Origin: Gnetum montanum
Lineage: Eukaryota; Streptophyta; Gnetopsida; Gnetales; Gnetaceae
Direction of reading: 5' to 3'
Assembly: GCA_015680685.1 (NCBI GenBank)
Contig: MNCI01001451.1
Coordinates: 283,147 to 347,146, forward strand
Length of the DNA: 64,000 nucleotides
Shown here: one piece after another, positions 1-10,779 of the stretch
How the letters are laid out: every line of letters begins with the position of its first letter
Position numbering within the stretch: position 1 is the stretch's first letter
The notes under the pieces: generated by a model
Database searches by the model: none
Seen by the model: the letters and a program-made list of their open reading frames with translations, nothing else
What the model was told of the DNA's origin: nothing
Made by a program: the position numbers and the translations under genes

Positions 1-59
1 GTAATGAGCTTCCAGAAAGTCAAATTTAGAACCCAAAGAAGCGCGGCAGATTGATTTCT

Positions 60-530
60 TCCTTTTTACAAATTGGTCGCTTTACGATTATTACGCTACG
101 CAGCATAAGCAAGCGTAAATTATTGTAAAGTTGACTATGTTTGACGCTCTATTATGCTTCGTGGTGTAAATAAGCGTAAAAAAGCTTGAGTTAACTGCTT
201 CTACGCTCTATTACGCTCCGCCATGCTACGCAGCGTAAATAAGCATAATACAGCCTAAAGTCAACTAAAGCAGTACCCGACACACACCTGCTATCCATAC
301 GCACAATATGCTCATCAGCGTATCGTAGCGTAATCATGAAGCGGCCTCAGCAAGAGTGGTTGACAGCGTACTTTGCCCTCTCTTTTATAAAAATGTGATG
401 CGACATGACCAGTTTCAACACAAAGTTTGCCAAGTCAATGGTATTTTGAAGGTTCGAGACACATTTCATCAAGACCGTGCCTTCTCCACACACTACCGAA
501 CCTATAAATACTCCAGTTGCTGAATAAAGA
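60..530 (+). promoter_or_regulatory. LTR-like U3 and promoter region (W0)
   Basis: Between 90 and 250 there are several imperfect inverted repeats built from TTACGC and GCGTAA. The clearest has arms at about 202-217 and 232-247. They are followed by a TATA box TATAAATA at 503-510 and an AATAAA signal at 523-528. This order (palindromes, TATA, poly(A) signal) is that of an LTR read on the plus strand, as in E1 and E2 further along. CpG is better preserved than in most of the window, which suggests a younger insertion. No TG...CA ends, PBS or partner LTR could be found, so it is an LTR-like fragment cut by the window start, not a proven LTR. Confidence 0.45.
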
Positions 531-681
531 AAGGGATCTGGATCTTCAACTTTTTTGTAAGGACATCACCTTTGAGCAAAGATAGAAGACATTTGCTTGA
601 GCATTGGCAGCAGGAGCAATCAGTCCTTTGGTGAAAATACAATTCTCTCCATTGGCAATCATTGGCAGTTTTGAGCAGAGA

Positions 682-993
682 CTACCAAGGACAAAGGGAG
701 CAGACCAGAGATCGAGAGATTGTCTGGTGCGGTTGGCAAGATTTATTGATCAGAAATAGTTGATCGATAGACGTCCAGGCTTGACCTTCCTTGCATCCCA
801 TCCTTGGCTTACGAGGTAGACCGAGCTTCATTCTGTACTCCTTGTTGAATAGTTTTCTTATTGCTTTGTGTATGCTTCGCACAGGATAAGCGGAGTTTAC
901 CATTGGAACTTTATATACAATATTCTCAGTCTTCAAGTCAAAATATAGATCTTGGAATTGCGCATCTTTCTTAAATCTGATCCTCCTTGTCAT
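682..993 (-). CDS. Unrecognised 103-codon ORF
   Basis: An open frame of 103 codons starting with ATG (residues MTRRIRFKKDAQ...). It is basic and lysine/arginine-rich, and its middle reads AIRKLFNKEYRMKLGLPRKP. I do not recognise a family. Base composition is less CpG-depleted than the neighbouring retroelement, so it may be a piece of a younger element or a captured gene fragment. It lies between the LTR-like region W0 and the broken left end of E0. The C-terminal third (cysteine/serine-rich) may run past a true exon end. It could be chance coding. Confidence 0.25.
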   Translation of the reverse strand: MTRRIRFKKDAQFQDLYFDLKTENIVYKVPMVNSAYPVRSIHKAIRKLFNKEYRMKLGLPRKPRMGCKEGQAWTSIDQLFLINKSCQPHQTISRSLVCSLCPW

Positions 994-1159
994 GCTGACC
1001 TTGTCATTATTTCAATTTATTTACATCATTTTCTACTCCTTTCAAGATTCATCAAATCAATTTGTTTCGTGGAATATCTATATAATACACATATTATTAC
1101 GATATTCATCTATTTACTGATTGAGTAAGTCCCTGTCTGATCGACAAGACCGTTTAGGA

Positions 1160-1800
1160 CACCATGGATTCGTTTTCTCCAGCACGGCCCTCGCACGGAT
1201 CTGTGGTTAAGACTGTGTACACGGATTTCCATTCGGTATTTTCCAGTAACAGACATTTTTTGTCGTTACACAACTCAGCCTACATAGTTTCATTTTTTGA
1301 GCCAGCGTTTTGGGTTGGCTCATTTGCCAAACTAGTAGCTTCGGTGGAGACAGATGCTTTAGTCTCAAATTTTATCACTTCTAAACCCTACTCCATGTCA
1401 ACATTGTTTATTGCCTGGGTAGCTACTTCATCACCATAAATCACCACCTCCCTGCCTGCATAAGGTAGGTTGATTTCTTGATGTATGGATGAACAGACAA
1501 TCCTAAGTTGGGCTAACCATGACCTCCCCAAGATCAAGTTGAACCCAGGCATCTCTTCTACCATGATGAACATTTCACTTGTGGGAAACTAGTCCACTAC
1601 CAGAAATTTAATGTGAACAGTCCCCTTGACCACCACCCACTCCCCATTGAATGAATTCAAAGGTTGTCATGGGTTTGATTTGATCCACCAAACCTAGTTT
1701 GTCCACTATGGGGAATGGGATGACATTTGTAGTAGCCCCATCATCAACATGTACTCTTCGAATCTTTTGTTGAACAACCTGAATTGTGATGAATAGGGGT
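1160..1800 (-). pseudogene. E0 retroviral-type aspartic protease (retropepsin) remnant
   Basis: The minus strand at about 1752-1716 encodes VDDGATTNVIP, matching the active-site loop of retroelement proteases (D-S/T/D-G-A/S). The hydrophobic C-terminal motif NLILGRSWLAQL follows at about 1550-1512. In a functional element this enzyme forms a homodimer and cuts the gag-pol polyprotein inside the particle. The two motifs are separated by a frame disturbance. Downstream residues to about 1164 look like the PR-RT spacer, with stops, and no RT follows. The 1800-2650 stretch to the right is a proline/serine-rich linker of the same frame. Non-functional. Confidence 0.6.
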
Positions 1801-2649
1801 GTTGTTGTGGCTTAGCCCTTCTTAGGGTCATCCTTAATGGACTCATCATGGAATGTCAACTAGGATGGTTGTGGTTCTTCGGGTGTAGAAGGAAGCATGA
1901 TCGCATGGATTACTTTCTCTTCCGTCAACATGTTTTCGTCAACTGGTATGGATGTTAACATGTGAACCAAGGCCTTGCGGTGTATAGTGGAGGTCATTAC
2001 TAGGTCATATAGGCTCAAGGTTGTAGTATTTTGTTTCAGAGCCTATTTGACCTAAGTAAGGGTGTTTAGGAGGTCCTATCCACTTTCTTGTTGTTTGCCA
2101 CCCTTCTCTTCCTCCATTCATCCTAAAAGATAAATTTCTCGAGGGGGAGCAGTTTCAGGTTTGGGATTAGATCCTTTTGGATAGGATGGCAATGATCATG
2201 TGCATGTAGTGGCATCAACTGTTGATGATGGAGGGGCATAGACACGGAGGATGAAGGGGTAGGCTTGGAGGGACCTGGGGTAGTACGTTGCTTGGTCGTT
2301 TCGTCCATCAGACGCTCTTCCTGTTTCTTTGAACAGTAAGGCTATGATGTCTTCTTAGGTTGGCTATATGTGATGGGGAAAATTGAGTGTTTTGGCCCCC
2401 TAATGATGAACGGTGCTTGTGGCATTAGTGTGGGCAGTGATGTAGTTTTCAATATGAAGGGAGCAGGGGCAGATATCTAAGGAAGGACATTGAGGACGAA
2501 TGGTGATTACAGTATCTTTTTTGCCATTTTTGGTGTTGCTATGCTATTTTGAGGCACATGAACCACAAATGGCTGTTGTGGTAGTTCTGGGTTACTATTT
2601 ATGCCAATCATGTTAATAATGTACCCTACATTGTTAGCATTGAGGGGGT

Positions 2650-5260
2650 CCTTGTAAATGTCCATAGATTGATTTTCAGGGCGGATAGGATTTCTTTCAT
2701 CTAGAACCAACTTCCCCTGATCAATCATCCATTGGATGTCATCTTTTAAGACTAGACAATAATCTGTGTTTTGACCACAAAGTTAACGGTAGTCACAGAA
2801 TCACTCCAGCCTGAAATTCTTAGGAACTAGCGGCTTGTTGGGCATAGCCAAGGAGGGGTTCCTAAGGAGTTTGCAATACCGCTGATGCTATTTATTCGTC
2901 TCCTCTGACATCTGCTTATGTTGAATGTACCCAGCCCCCAACAATTGCTTTAGAAGTTTTGAAGGCTTTATAGGTAAAGGGGTGTATTTAGAGCAGTCTT
3001 TCCTCTCGAAGTTGGCTTTAGGTATGGTGCTAATGTGGAGGATTGGGTAGCATTACTTGAGTTAGGCATGGGGTTAGTTGATGTTGTGGCTGCTTTCTTA
3101 TTATTGTTGCTATTGGGCTTTGCCTCGTTTGCCACGGCGGCCACCGTGGCTATTGCTACTTTGCCCTTCTCTTTGTCTTTTTTGGTATATGCATTTTTAT
3201 ACACAACATAGGTCAGGTCCTCACTAGCTTCGGCCATGTCTTGGATGCTCTTTGTCTGGGAAAAAGCTTGACTAAGAGAATGTGGGGCTAGGTAGTACAA
3301 CTTGGATTTGATGAAATATTCACCACCCCCTTAAAGATGACCATCAAATGGGCCTCCGCGATAGGCTCACAAATTTCATTCAAGGTAGCGCTCCACCGCT
3401 ATATAAAATTTTGCACTGACTCTAGTGGGTCTTTCTTAACGCCCATCAACTAATCCAGCATGACTTCACGCTTCAAGTTATACTTGAAGTGGATCACAAA
3501 CTGGGTCAGGAGCTCCTCCAATGTTGAGATGGAGGTGTGCGGTACCAGTCTAAAGCTTTATCCATCAAAGACATAGTAAAGATGCAAATAATGATGTGTA
3601 GGCCCTACTACAATAACAAATATTTAAACCTAAATGTTACTAAATGCACGTTGGGATCACCTTCCCTGTTGTATTTTGTGAAGTGGGGGAGTGGCATCCC
3701 AGGGGGTAACATGAGCATAGGAACTGCCAGGCTGATGGGGTCATCATGGTAGAAATCCATGACCTGCACCATGTTGGAACCGATGGCTTTGAGATGTTTA
3801 ATCTCTTTAGTGAGGGTCTGGATAAGTTGGAACGCTTGATCCATACCTAGATATGACGTTGATGATTGTGGGGTTGTAGGGGCAACCATCATTGGTGGCA
3901 TAGTAAGGACTAGCGGCCTAGCTCATAGGGGGTGTCGTCGAGGTTGTCCTTGCGAATGGTATTACCTATGAGGTCCACCACCCAATGGGTGGTGCTATTA
4001 GATCAGTAGCCGCTAGTGATGTTGTAGGGCTAGTCATTTGCATGACTGATCGGACGAGTCATAGTTCCATGCATGGTTGTGACACCTATGGGACTTGGTA
4101 CACTTGGTGGTAAGGGTAATGTGACATCTGGTGGGATTGTAAAATAGGGAACGAAGTGGCTAGGATCCACATGTGGTTGGGGTTGGGCCTACCGTTGATG
4201 GTGGAATAGGTGTAGACAATGGAATAGGAGTGGAGACTCCATGCAACTGTGAAGTAGACATAGTGTGCACGTAGGGCAACGTAGCTGTGACTAGTGCCTA
4301 GTACAAGGATGGGACAGAATGAGGAGGGAGAGTGCCTTGGAATGAAACTAAGGGATGAGCATGCTGATACGCTGAGGGTGCAAGATGGTTGCACATGACT
4401 AATGAAAATGTAGATTGGGGTAGATTCGTGGTAATCACAAAGGGGGTTGACACAAAAAGCAGATTTGACCTGAAGACCATGGTGGGAGTGATGGTCACAG
4501 GGTGAGTCTAGCCACCACCCTTAGATTGGGAGTCCAGGTCTTCCTATCCATCCTAGAACATCTCATCATAATGAGACACCATCTCTCTTTGCCTAGACTT
4601 ACTAACTTGCATCAGTTGGTCTAAGATCCACTAATACTTCTTTGTCAGGGGGATGATAATGTCAGGGGTAGGGATAAACTCCCTCTCGTTCCGATGAAGG
4701 AACTTAAAATTGCATTTTTCCTTGAGTTCTTGGTAATCCAGGGGTAGATTTTCTTGGATCTTTACACATATGAAGTCGTAACGCTCTAGGTCTTATGGCA
4801 AGAACTCAGGTCACAAGTGTCGAATCCTAAGGGACTGGCATGGCGCCAGCACTGGGCTAGATGGCCACTCAGCACCCATGGTGCTTTGAGCTGAGAAAGG
4901 AGCCTCAAGGCTCGAGGTGAAAATAGCAGTTGTTGGCAGAATCATTTTGCATGATAAAAGGTAAATTTTCAAATGAGAAACATGGAAATCAATAGGATAT
5001 TTGAGGCTTTTCATCCTACCGAGTTCCAAAGGAACCATCTTCGTGACCAATCTGCATCACATGATGTGTAAACAACCACAAAAGGGTTTCACATTTATGC
5101 TAGTGGATGAAGGGATATAGAGAGCATGCAGGACTACCTGTAAGATGTAAAAATGGCACCAAAAGGCCCTCCTTCTAGCTCCAAAAACTATAGCGACCGA
5201 AAACGTTGGTGGATGGAACATCGAGAGGTTGTCGAGCAAATAGTTTAACTCTGAATCCAT
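2650..5260 (-). pseudogene. E0 gag (capsid/nucleocapsid) remnant
   Basis: The frame opens at an ATG ending at 5260 (MDSELNYLLDNLSMF...) and stays mostly in one frame to 2650, with internal stops. A proline-rich stretch (4500-3900) precedes PLPHFTKYNREGDPNVH (about 3690-3640). The central Retrotrans_gag fold follows with KALDWYRTPP near 3563-3534. A nucleocapsid-like end (CGQNTDYC followed by LKDDIQWMIDQGKL, about 2785-2700) resembles the knuckle plus LK..I..LI..G signature of Tat/Ogre gag. Gag would assemble the cytoplasmic particle that packages the element RNA. Several stops and at least one indel make it a pseudogene. The family call rests on motif resemblance only. Confidence 0.6.
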
Positions 5261-5649
5261 GCGAGGACCGTGCTAGAGAGAAATAGAAGCGAGGCACCCT
5301 AAACAATCTGGTTGATTAGATAGGGACTTAATCAATGTATCTTAACCTTTTGTAAATTTTTTTTTTGGAAGTGAGACAAGCAAAGTAAATCAATGATTGA
5401 TGAATGAAAAATGATGAAAATAGTGCAAAACAATGCTTATAGTAAGAAAATAACAAATAAAACTTGGGTGAGAGAGTGCACCACCCCAAAGGTCATGAAT
5501 TTGATTCTTTGCCTTGTTGAAAGATGTACAACAGGTTATGCAACACTTGAGAGACACTGCTTACACCGAACAGTATAGTCACAAGTCTTCTGCTTACTAC
5601 TCTGCTTACTAAGAAGTCAAAATTCTTGACTCACAAAGGGATGTTTGGA

Positions 5650-5795
5650 GCCAACCAGAGAACTTAAAGGTAACCAGAATGCTCAAAAAAAATGTCAACT
5701 ATGCTTTTTAAAAGCCAACTTAAAAGCCAATTGCAGAAAAAAGCCAACCATCCAACGTAAAAAAGCCAACCAATGTGAAAAAGCCAACCCTTTGA
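5650..5795. repeat. Degenerate AAAAGCCAACC direct repeats
   Basis: About six imperfect copies of an A-run followed by GCCAACC lie in this stretch, just downstream (minus strand) of the E0 TATA box. They would therefore be in the R/U5 part of its 5' LTR and at the start of the transcript. On the transcribed strand the unit reads GGTTGGCTTTTT. Function unknown; they could be replication-slippage repeats. Confidence 0.45.
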
Positions 5796-5811
5796 GCATT
5801 GTTTGTCGGGG

Positions 5812-5819
5812 TATTTATA
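5812..5819 (-). promoter_or_regulatory. E0 TATA box
   Basis: TATAAATA on the minus strand inside a GC-richer context (CCCC before, CCCCG after). It is about 420 bp downstream of the nearest U3 palindrome and about 550 bp upstream of the gag ATG. Position and context match a retrotransposon LTR promoter. Confidence 0.5.
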
Positions 5820-6240
5820 GGGGAGCAGGAGAGAAACATGGTCTGGATACCACGTGTCCTAGACCCCACAAGGTGCTAACATGTCTGTACCATGTAGGTG
5901 TGCAATGCCGAATGTGAACTTTGTTATGCTATGACTATACTACTGAAACTGCATGTGCTAAAATCCAGTGTGCCAATAATGTAAGAAAAATGGAGCATAT
6001 GCTCTAGGACTACGTCTTCCCTACTCTTACAAGTAGGTTCAAGCATAGGAACAATTTTTTGGAAGTTGACCAGGGGTATGAAAAATAAAGTAAAATTGTT
6101 GATTTCTCCAAGGAGATGCCAGAGTGAGAAAGATTTTTTCCAACAAGTTCTAGAGCTACCCCAAGACATCTTGATGCTTTTGTACTAGTGTTGCACTACT
6201 CACGCTATTGAGCACATTGGCGTAGTGTAAGTAGCTGCTT

Positions 6241-6787
6241 GCTACACTATGCTATGCTATGTAGCGTAGCATAGCGTAGCCACTGGTCTTGACTGAAATT
6301 TGCATAGGAGCTAAAAAGCATTTGTCTAAGGCTTAGTTAGGCTAACAATTGCATCTTTTGTCCTTCATGCCGGGAAGCCTTTGGACTTGCTGAATTCATG
6401 TTCAGGACACTTCTATTATTTTTTGTATTGTTGCTACACTGTGCTATGCTATGTAGCATAGCACAGCGTAGTAACTAGTGTGTCATGCTACCTTGGTCAA
6501 TCCATCATTTTCTAGCAAGAAAATTTGCTCAAGGCCTGAGGACTAACTGGGGAAACCAGTTTTGGAGGCCGAAGTCTTACTAAGTGCAGTCTTGTTGTTG
6601 GAGTCACCCATCAAGATGGGCCTTTCTGCTTTACTATTGCTACACTATGCTACACTACATAGCGTAGCACCTTGTGTTGGCTGAATCCTGACTTGTCTTG
6701 CAACCATTTTTTCAACTTGCACTTTGGACACTTGAGCAGTTATCTTTCAAGGCTTGCTACACTGCATAGCATAGCATAGAGTAGTAG
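6241..6787 (-). repeat. Four palindromic U3 units of E0
   Basis: Four inverted-repeat units made of GCTACAC/GCTATG blocks lie at 6241-6280, 6433-6472, 6639-6668 and 6755-6787, separated by about 90-170 bp of unrelated sequence. The second is almost perfect: two 18-bp arms (CTACACTGTGCTATGCTA and its complement) around a two-base centre, with one mismatch of the CpG-decay type. They lie upstream of the E0 TATA box. They could bind a dimeric host factor or fold in the transcript. Confidence 0.65.
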
Positions 6788-6799
6788 ACTTCTTCACTA

Positions 6800-7800
6800 G
6801 AAAACTTGCCGAACTATTTTACTCATCTTGAACACTTTCAACAACTCCTAGCATGGTCTCAGGGTAGACTGTTAGCTGGATCAATTGTCCAGTTGGGCAA
6901 GCTAGAGAGTCCAGTGGGCCTGTCAGCTCTGGTGATAGAAAACTTGCTAGACTGGACAGTCTATGCTTAGTGCTTACACTTTCTTGCCAAACCATCATGA
7001 CACTACACTTGTGGAAGTCCTTGCCCAAATTCCAAGACTCTGTTGAAGCATGAGAGTCCTTAAATTTTATGGTGTTTCACACACATCATCATAGCTCACC
7101 ACAGGACTCCGTAGACCATTGCAGTCCACTACACACCGTGGTGGCCAGCACAGCAACCATAGGCACCATGGCAAAATGTCAACCTTCATGGCTAGACATC
7201 CCAAGACTATGACTACACTATCCACTAAGCCTGTTGTACACCATGTACCTTCTCACCCCTTCTAAGCTTAACTACACTCAACCCCATTTGGGGTGGTGCC
7301 GCTTTCTCTCTTGCTCTCTCTGTGTGCATTTTTAGTATTTTTACTTGCATTTTGGAATTTTACTTGTATTTTTAGTTGTTTTCATGCACCACAATGCATT
7401 GACACCTTTTTTTTGCACTAAAAATCTTGACTAGGCTTGCCACCATTCACATCGCTAACACCGCAAACACCATTCAACACTTAGCATTATTTGGCATTAC
7501 ATTTGGTAAGTCCCTTTTCAATCAACTAGATCGTTCTAGGCATCCCATCTCTACCTCTAGCTATCCCTCACACGAACTTGGGATTAGAACTACACAACTG
7601 CAAACCCCTTGGTGTTCCAACCATTGACATTTTTAGTCGCTACATATACATAAACACAATGTTCAATACAACATTTGTTGTATTTTTGTTCCCTCATGAA
7701 AGCATTGAATCTTTCATAACACTATATCCATGCCTATTTCAAGTTGGTTAAACTTTTTTTAATAAGATATTATATTGTTAAAAATAATATTTAAGACAAG
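6800..7800. other. No recognisable gene
   Basis: I see no coding signal, LTR end or RNA gene here. A pyrimidine-rich stretch lies at about 7290-7330 and AT-rich sequence beyond 7640. The right end of E0 should be somewhere in this interval, but I could not define it without the second LTR. Confidence 0.4.
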
Positions 7801-7807
7801 AAGTATC

Positions 7808-7852
7808 TTATTTTTAAGATTTAAGTCCTCCTATCTTAAATCTTAAAAATAA
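7808..7852. repeat. 18-bp perfect inverted repeat (hairpin)
   Basis: The arms TTATTTTTAAGATTTAAG (7808-7825) and its exact complement (7835-7852) enclose a 9-base loop. A further copy of the AATATTTAAGA motif lies nearby (about 7783 and 7851). It may be the remnant of a small foldback/MITE element. It abuts the 5' end of the truncated LINE that follows. Confidence 0.6.
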
Positions 7853-7860
7853 TATTTAAG

Positions 7861-9333
7861 ATGGGAGGGCTTTTTTCAAGGGAAGCATGCTAAACATAGG
7901 AAGTGGACAAGTGCCAAAGTCAACTCTACTACAAATTTTGTAGCATGCAGTGAAGCTCATTGACCACTTTCTGGTCTAATCAAGGAACATGTGCAAGTTG
8001 TAAGGTGTGCATTTCTCATTAATGAAATGCATGTAGCTAGAATAGGCTACTAACCTTCCACAATTCATCCTAGTAGCACTCTTGTGGTAGAGACAAGTTC
8101 ATCACTTGGGTTTTATTTTTTCCCTATGGAGGGCTGCCACACCTACAATCCCATCATAGCCATGGGTTAAATCTTGCTTGGTAGTGTATGCTAGAAGGTT
8201 GTCTAGGTGTTGGGGTTCAACTTCAACTTTGGCCTCAGCACTAACACCAACTTTGGCATAGGCCCCAACCTTAGACTAGGAGGTGGTTGGGTCTTTGAGG
8301 GGACAAGAGATGCTTAGGCTACCTTCCTTAGACTAACTCTCTTAGGTGTTCCAATAGTAGTTTCTCATAGAGCTTCAAAGGGCAACATAGGAGGCTATAG
8401 AGCATGCTCAATGGGAAGAACTAGCCCTCTGGGAGGCCAAATGGAAATCTTGAGAGGAGGAATTCCATCAACTTATGACATAGGTGAAGCTACAACATGT
8501 TGAGATGGAAAAGAAGGCCATGAGGTAGCAAGAGTTGCAAGAGGCAGTAGCTAAGATTGTATTGATAGATGAGCTGAGCACATAGATCAAGGCTGAGCTA
8601 TAGCAAGAGGAGCAACAAAGAGTGACATGAGAACAAGAGGAACTGCAACTTTAGGAATGATATTGGAAGGAGGCTAAGTAGTTACAAAGGTAATAGGATA
8701 GGGGGCATGAGAATAACGCAAGACTCTAGCTCTGAGAAGGCAAGTGCTCATATGTCATTATGAATATCAACTACAATACATCATGGCTTTCATTGTGTTG
8801 AAACATCAAGAGGATTATTGCTCAACTCCCTCTTGAAAAGAGGCAGCATTCAAAGCATTCCAAAAAATTGTAGCTTTTGTCAACATAAAGAGGCATTGTG
8901 CAATTTTGCAAGTACTGCATTGTGCAATTTTGCAAGTGCTTCATTGTCAAGACCTAAGTGACTTTAGGGTACTGGGGTCCCTACTAGTGGGTAGGAACAA
9001 CCCACTAATTTTGGCTTCTATTTTTTCCACTATTGTTTTTGGCCACAAAGAGAAAGCTTATGTCATTTATGGCTACAAGGACTTTCACTCCATTCTTCAT
9101 CAAATGGGTAGAAGGGTCTTACTATTTTTCTTTAATCTTTGTCTCTACTTTGTTTCCTTGTGCTCTAGATTGAAGGTTCCTAGGACCTACCACATTTGTG
9201 TCATGTTGAGGGGGGAGTGGGTTCTCCTCCCCATTGTTGGGGGCATCTTACCCTCTTACAATTTTTGCTATATATAGCTTGCAATTTCTCTTAATATAAT
9301 CTCTCAAACTTTTCTCAAGAAAAAAATATTTAA
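7861..9333 (+). mobile_element. LINE-3: 5'-truncated LINE, 3' end only
   Basis: This contains only the post-RT part of the LINE family seen complete at 53437-60122. Segments around 7970-8090 and 8390-8930 match that element in the same order. The 3' end (TTAATATAATC...AACTTTTCTCAAG then an A-run at 9320) matches the family terminus. AATATTTAA at 7851-7859 and again at 9325-9333 may be the target-site duplication, but it is AT-rich and weak. Truncation from the 5' side is the usual outcome of target-primed reverse transcription. Confidence 0.6.
8380..8930 (+). pseudogene. LINE-3 third coding region (ORF3-like) fragment
   Basis: Glutamate/glutamine/lysine-rich reading (coiled-coil-like, about 8390-8700) is followed by GKCSYVIMNI at about 8738-8770 and AFKAFQKIVAFVNIKRH at about 8848-8900. 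Both motifs recur at the same relative place in four other LINE copies in this window. A short direct duplication encoding CAILQVLH lies at about 8898-8945. Many stops; dead. Function unknown. Confidence 0.5.
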
Positions 9334-9494
9334 AGTACAATCAAATTATTCTTAGGATCATAATAATCAACCAATATGAGAGGATGCAATAAACTAATAT
9401 ATCAAGATTACAATCTAATTCTACTATCAAAATAAAAATTATAATCATGTAAGGCTCAAACACTTAGGTAGAATTATGATATTCTAACATATGC

Positions 9495-10480
9495 ATGCTA
9501 GACTTAGGAGCAATGGGTGGGAACTCAAGGAGCAGGGGTAGTGCAAAGGACGATGGAGTGGACAGAGGCAATGGAGGTGACAAGGTGGTAGGGCTTTGTG
9601 TAGAAGCAAGACCAAGAGTGTTGTCAAGTGTGGGATCTGGAGCCAAAGATAGTGGATGTTTGGGGCTTGGCACTAGTGGTGGGGATTTGGATCTAGAAGC
9701 CAGGCACCCTAGTGCCTTGGGGTTGGGGTATCGAGGCATGTATGTGCAATGAGGATTCTATGTAGTTTCATGTGAAGGCTACTCCCTCTGAGCAGATGAA
9801 GACCATTGAGTTGAGTTTGATTAGAAGATTCATTTCCATGGGGACTAGCCACAAGCTAGATCTAGTCAAGATGTAGGTGGCGGTGCATTGGGGGTTCTTC
9901 TCTATAAAGGTATGCAGCCTCTAGGGGAATCTTTTTCTTTTTATTTTTCAGTCTACTATGGATATAGATAGGGTTCAGATAGGTGTTCCCTAGTTCTTTA
10001 GGGCACAAGGACTAGCCTTAACACACTGGAGGCTAGGTATGCATCATGACTCGAACCTTTTCTCCAAGGCCCCTATGTGGATTCAAGTCTTTGGGATCCC
10101 ATGGGAATTCTAGACCATGGATTTTCATAGAACCCTAGCTAGGCTTTTTAGGGAGTTTATCTCCTTTAATAGAATCACCAAGTCCATGGAGTGGATGGGA
10201 TTCACTCATTTCTATGTTTAAAGGTTGTTGTCACCAAAGGACCTGATTAAGAAGGTTGTCCTTGACCTCCCATTAGGGGAGGAAAAAGTAGCTATCAAAT
10301 ATGAGAATGTGTTTTCAAAACCGTGTATGGTGAAAAAGCCTATCATGGTTAAACATTATGGTACCTCTGGTAAGGTGGGTCACTTGACAAAAGATTGTAG
10401 GATGGGACATAAGCCACCTAGAAAAAATAAAATAGAGGATGGCTGGATGATTATAACCTAAAAAGAAGGTTTACCTCAAG
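9495..10480 (+). pseudogene. LINE-2 ORF1 (gag-like nucleic-acid-binding protein)
   Basis: A glycine/serine-rich N-terminus (MGGNSRSRGSAKDDGVDRGN, 9512 on) is followed by a domain resembling the plant LINE ORF1 fold DUF4283, including APMWIQVFGIPWEF near 10065-10110. A C-terminal retroviral-type knuckle follows at about 10350-10400. There the first two cysteines of CX2CX4HX4C are lost: the sequence reads YGTSGKVGHLTKDC. In intact LINEs this protein coats the RNA. Multiple stops are present. It corresponds to 53899-54900 in LINE-1. Confidence 0.6.
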
Positions 10481-10779
10481 GCCCTTTACAAGAGGTGGTT
10501 TCCCCAAGGGCAGGCTACCATGTGTCGAAGTCACAAGGGACTTTAGGAAGGACCCCATTAGCATCACTAGTGTCACTAGGATTTCCCATGAAGGATGCTC
10601 CTTGGTTCCCAAAGGGTTGGGACCTCACATTTTTGGGAGGGAAGCTACCCCCCTCCTTGGGAATTTGGTATCAGTAACTCTGACCTTCTAGCTACTATGT
10701 GATGTGTACCAAGAAAATCCAATGCTTTGAAGGCTAGTGTCATGGGTTGGATGGGTAGAGGTGCTTTCCCTATTGTAGC

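Larger units (their letters stand above)
1160..6800 (-). mobile_element. E0: decayed Ty3/gypsy retrotransposon, 5' LTR to protease
   Basis: Read on the minus strand, the order is: U3 with palindromes (6787 to 6241), TATA (5819-5812), leader, a gag frame opening at 5260, and a protease ending near 1388. Reverse transcriptase and integrase are missing, and the left part is cut at about 1150 where unrelated sequence begins. Gag and PR lie in one frame from 5260 to 1388, with a local frame disturbance around 3300-3600 and many stops. The gag C-terminal motif resembles the Tat/Ogre branch of gypsy elements. The palindrome sequence and gag differ from E1 and E2, so this is a separate family. The right LTR end and the PBS were not located. 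Confidence 0.6.

Noticed and set aside
725-752. PBS-like TGGTGCGGTTGGCAAGATT after W0
   Set aside because: Too many mismatches to tRNA-Asp, no LTR end in front of it, and it lies inside the minus-strand ORF.
60-1000. W0 as the 3' LTR of E0
   Set aside because: Signals point to the plus strand, the palindrome sequence differs, and CpG content indicates a different age.
1164-1439. Plus-strand ORF of 91 codons
   Set aside because: It is antisense to the E0 PR-RT spacer, whose minus-strand reading continues the protease frame.
6241-6787. Regularly spaced repeats that could suggest a CRISPR-like array
   Set aside because: Units are palindromes of 30-40 bp with spacers of about 90-170 bp in a plant LTR; no cas genes and a eukaryotic context.
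9464-9752. Pro/Ser-rich minus-strand ORF
   Set aside because: Antisense of the Gly/Ser-rich LINE-2 ORF1 start, which aligns with LINE-1.
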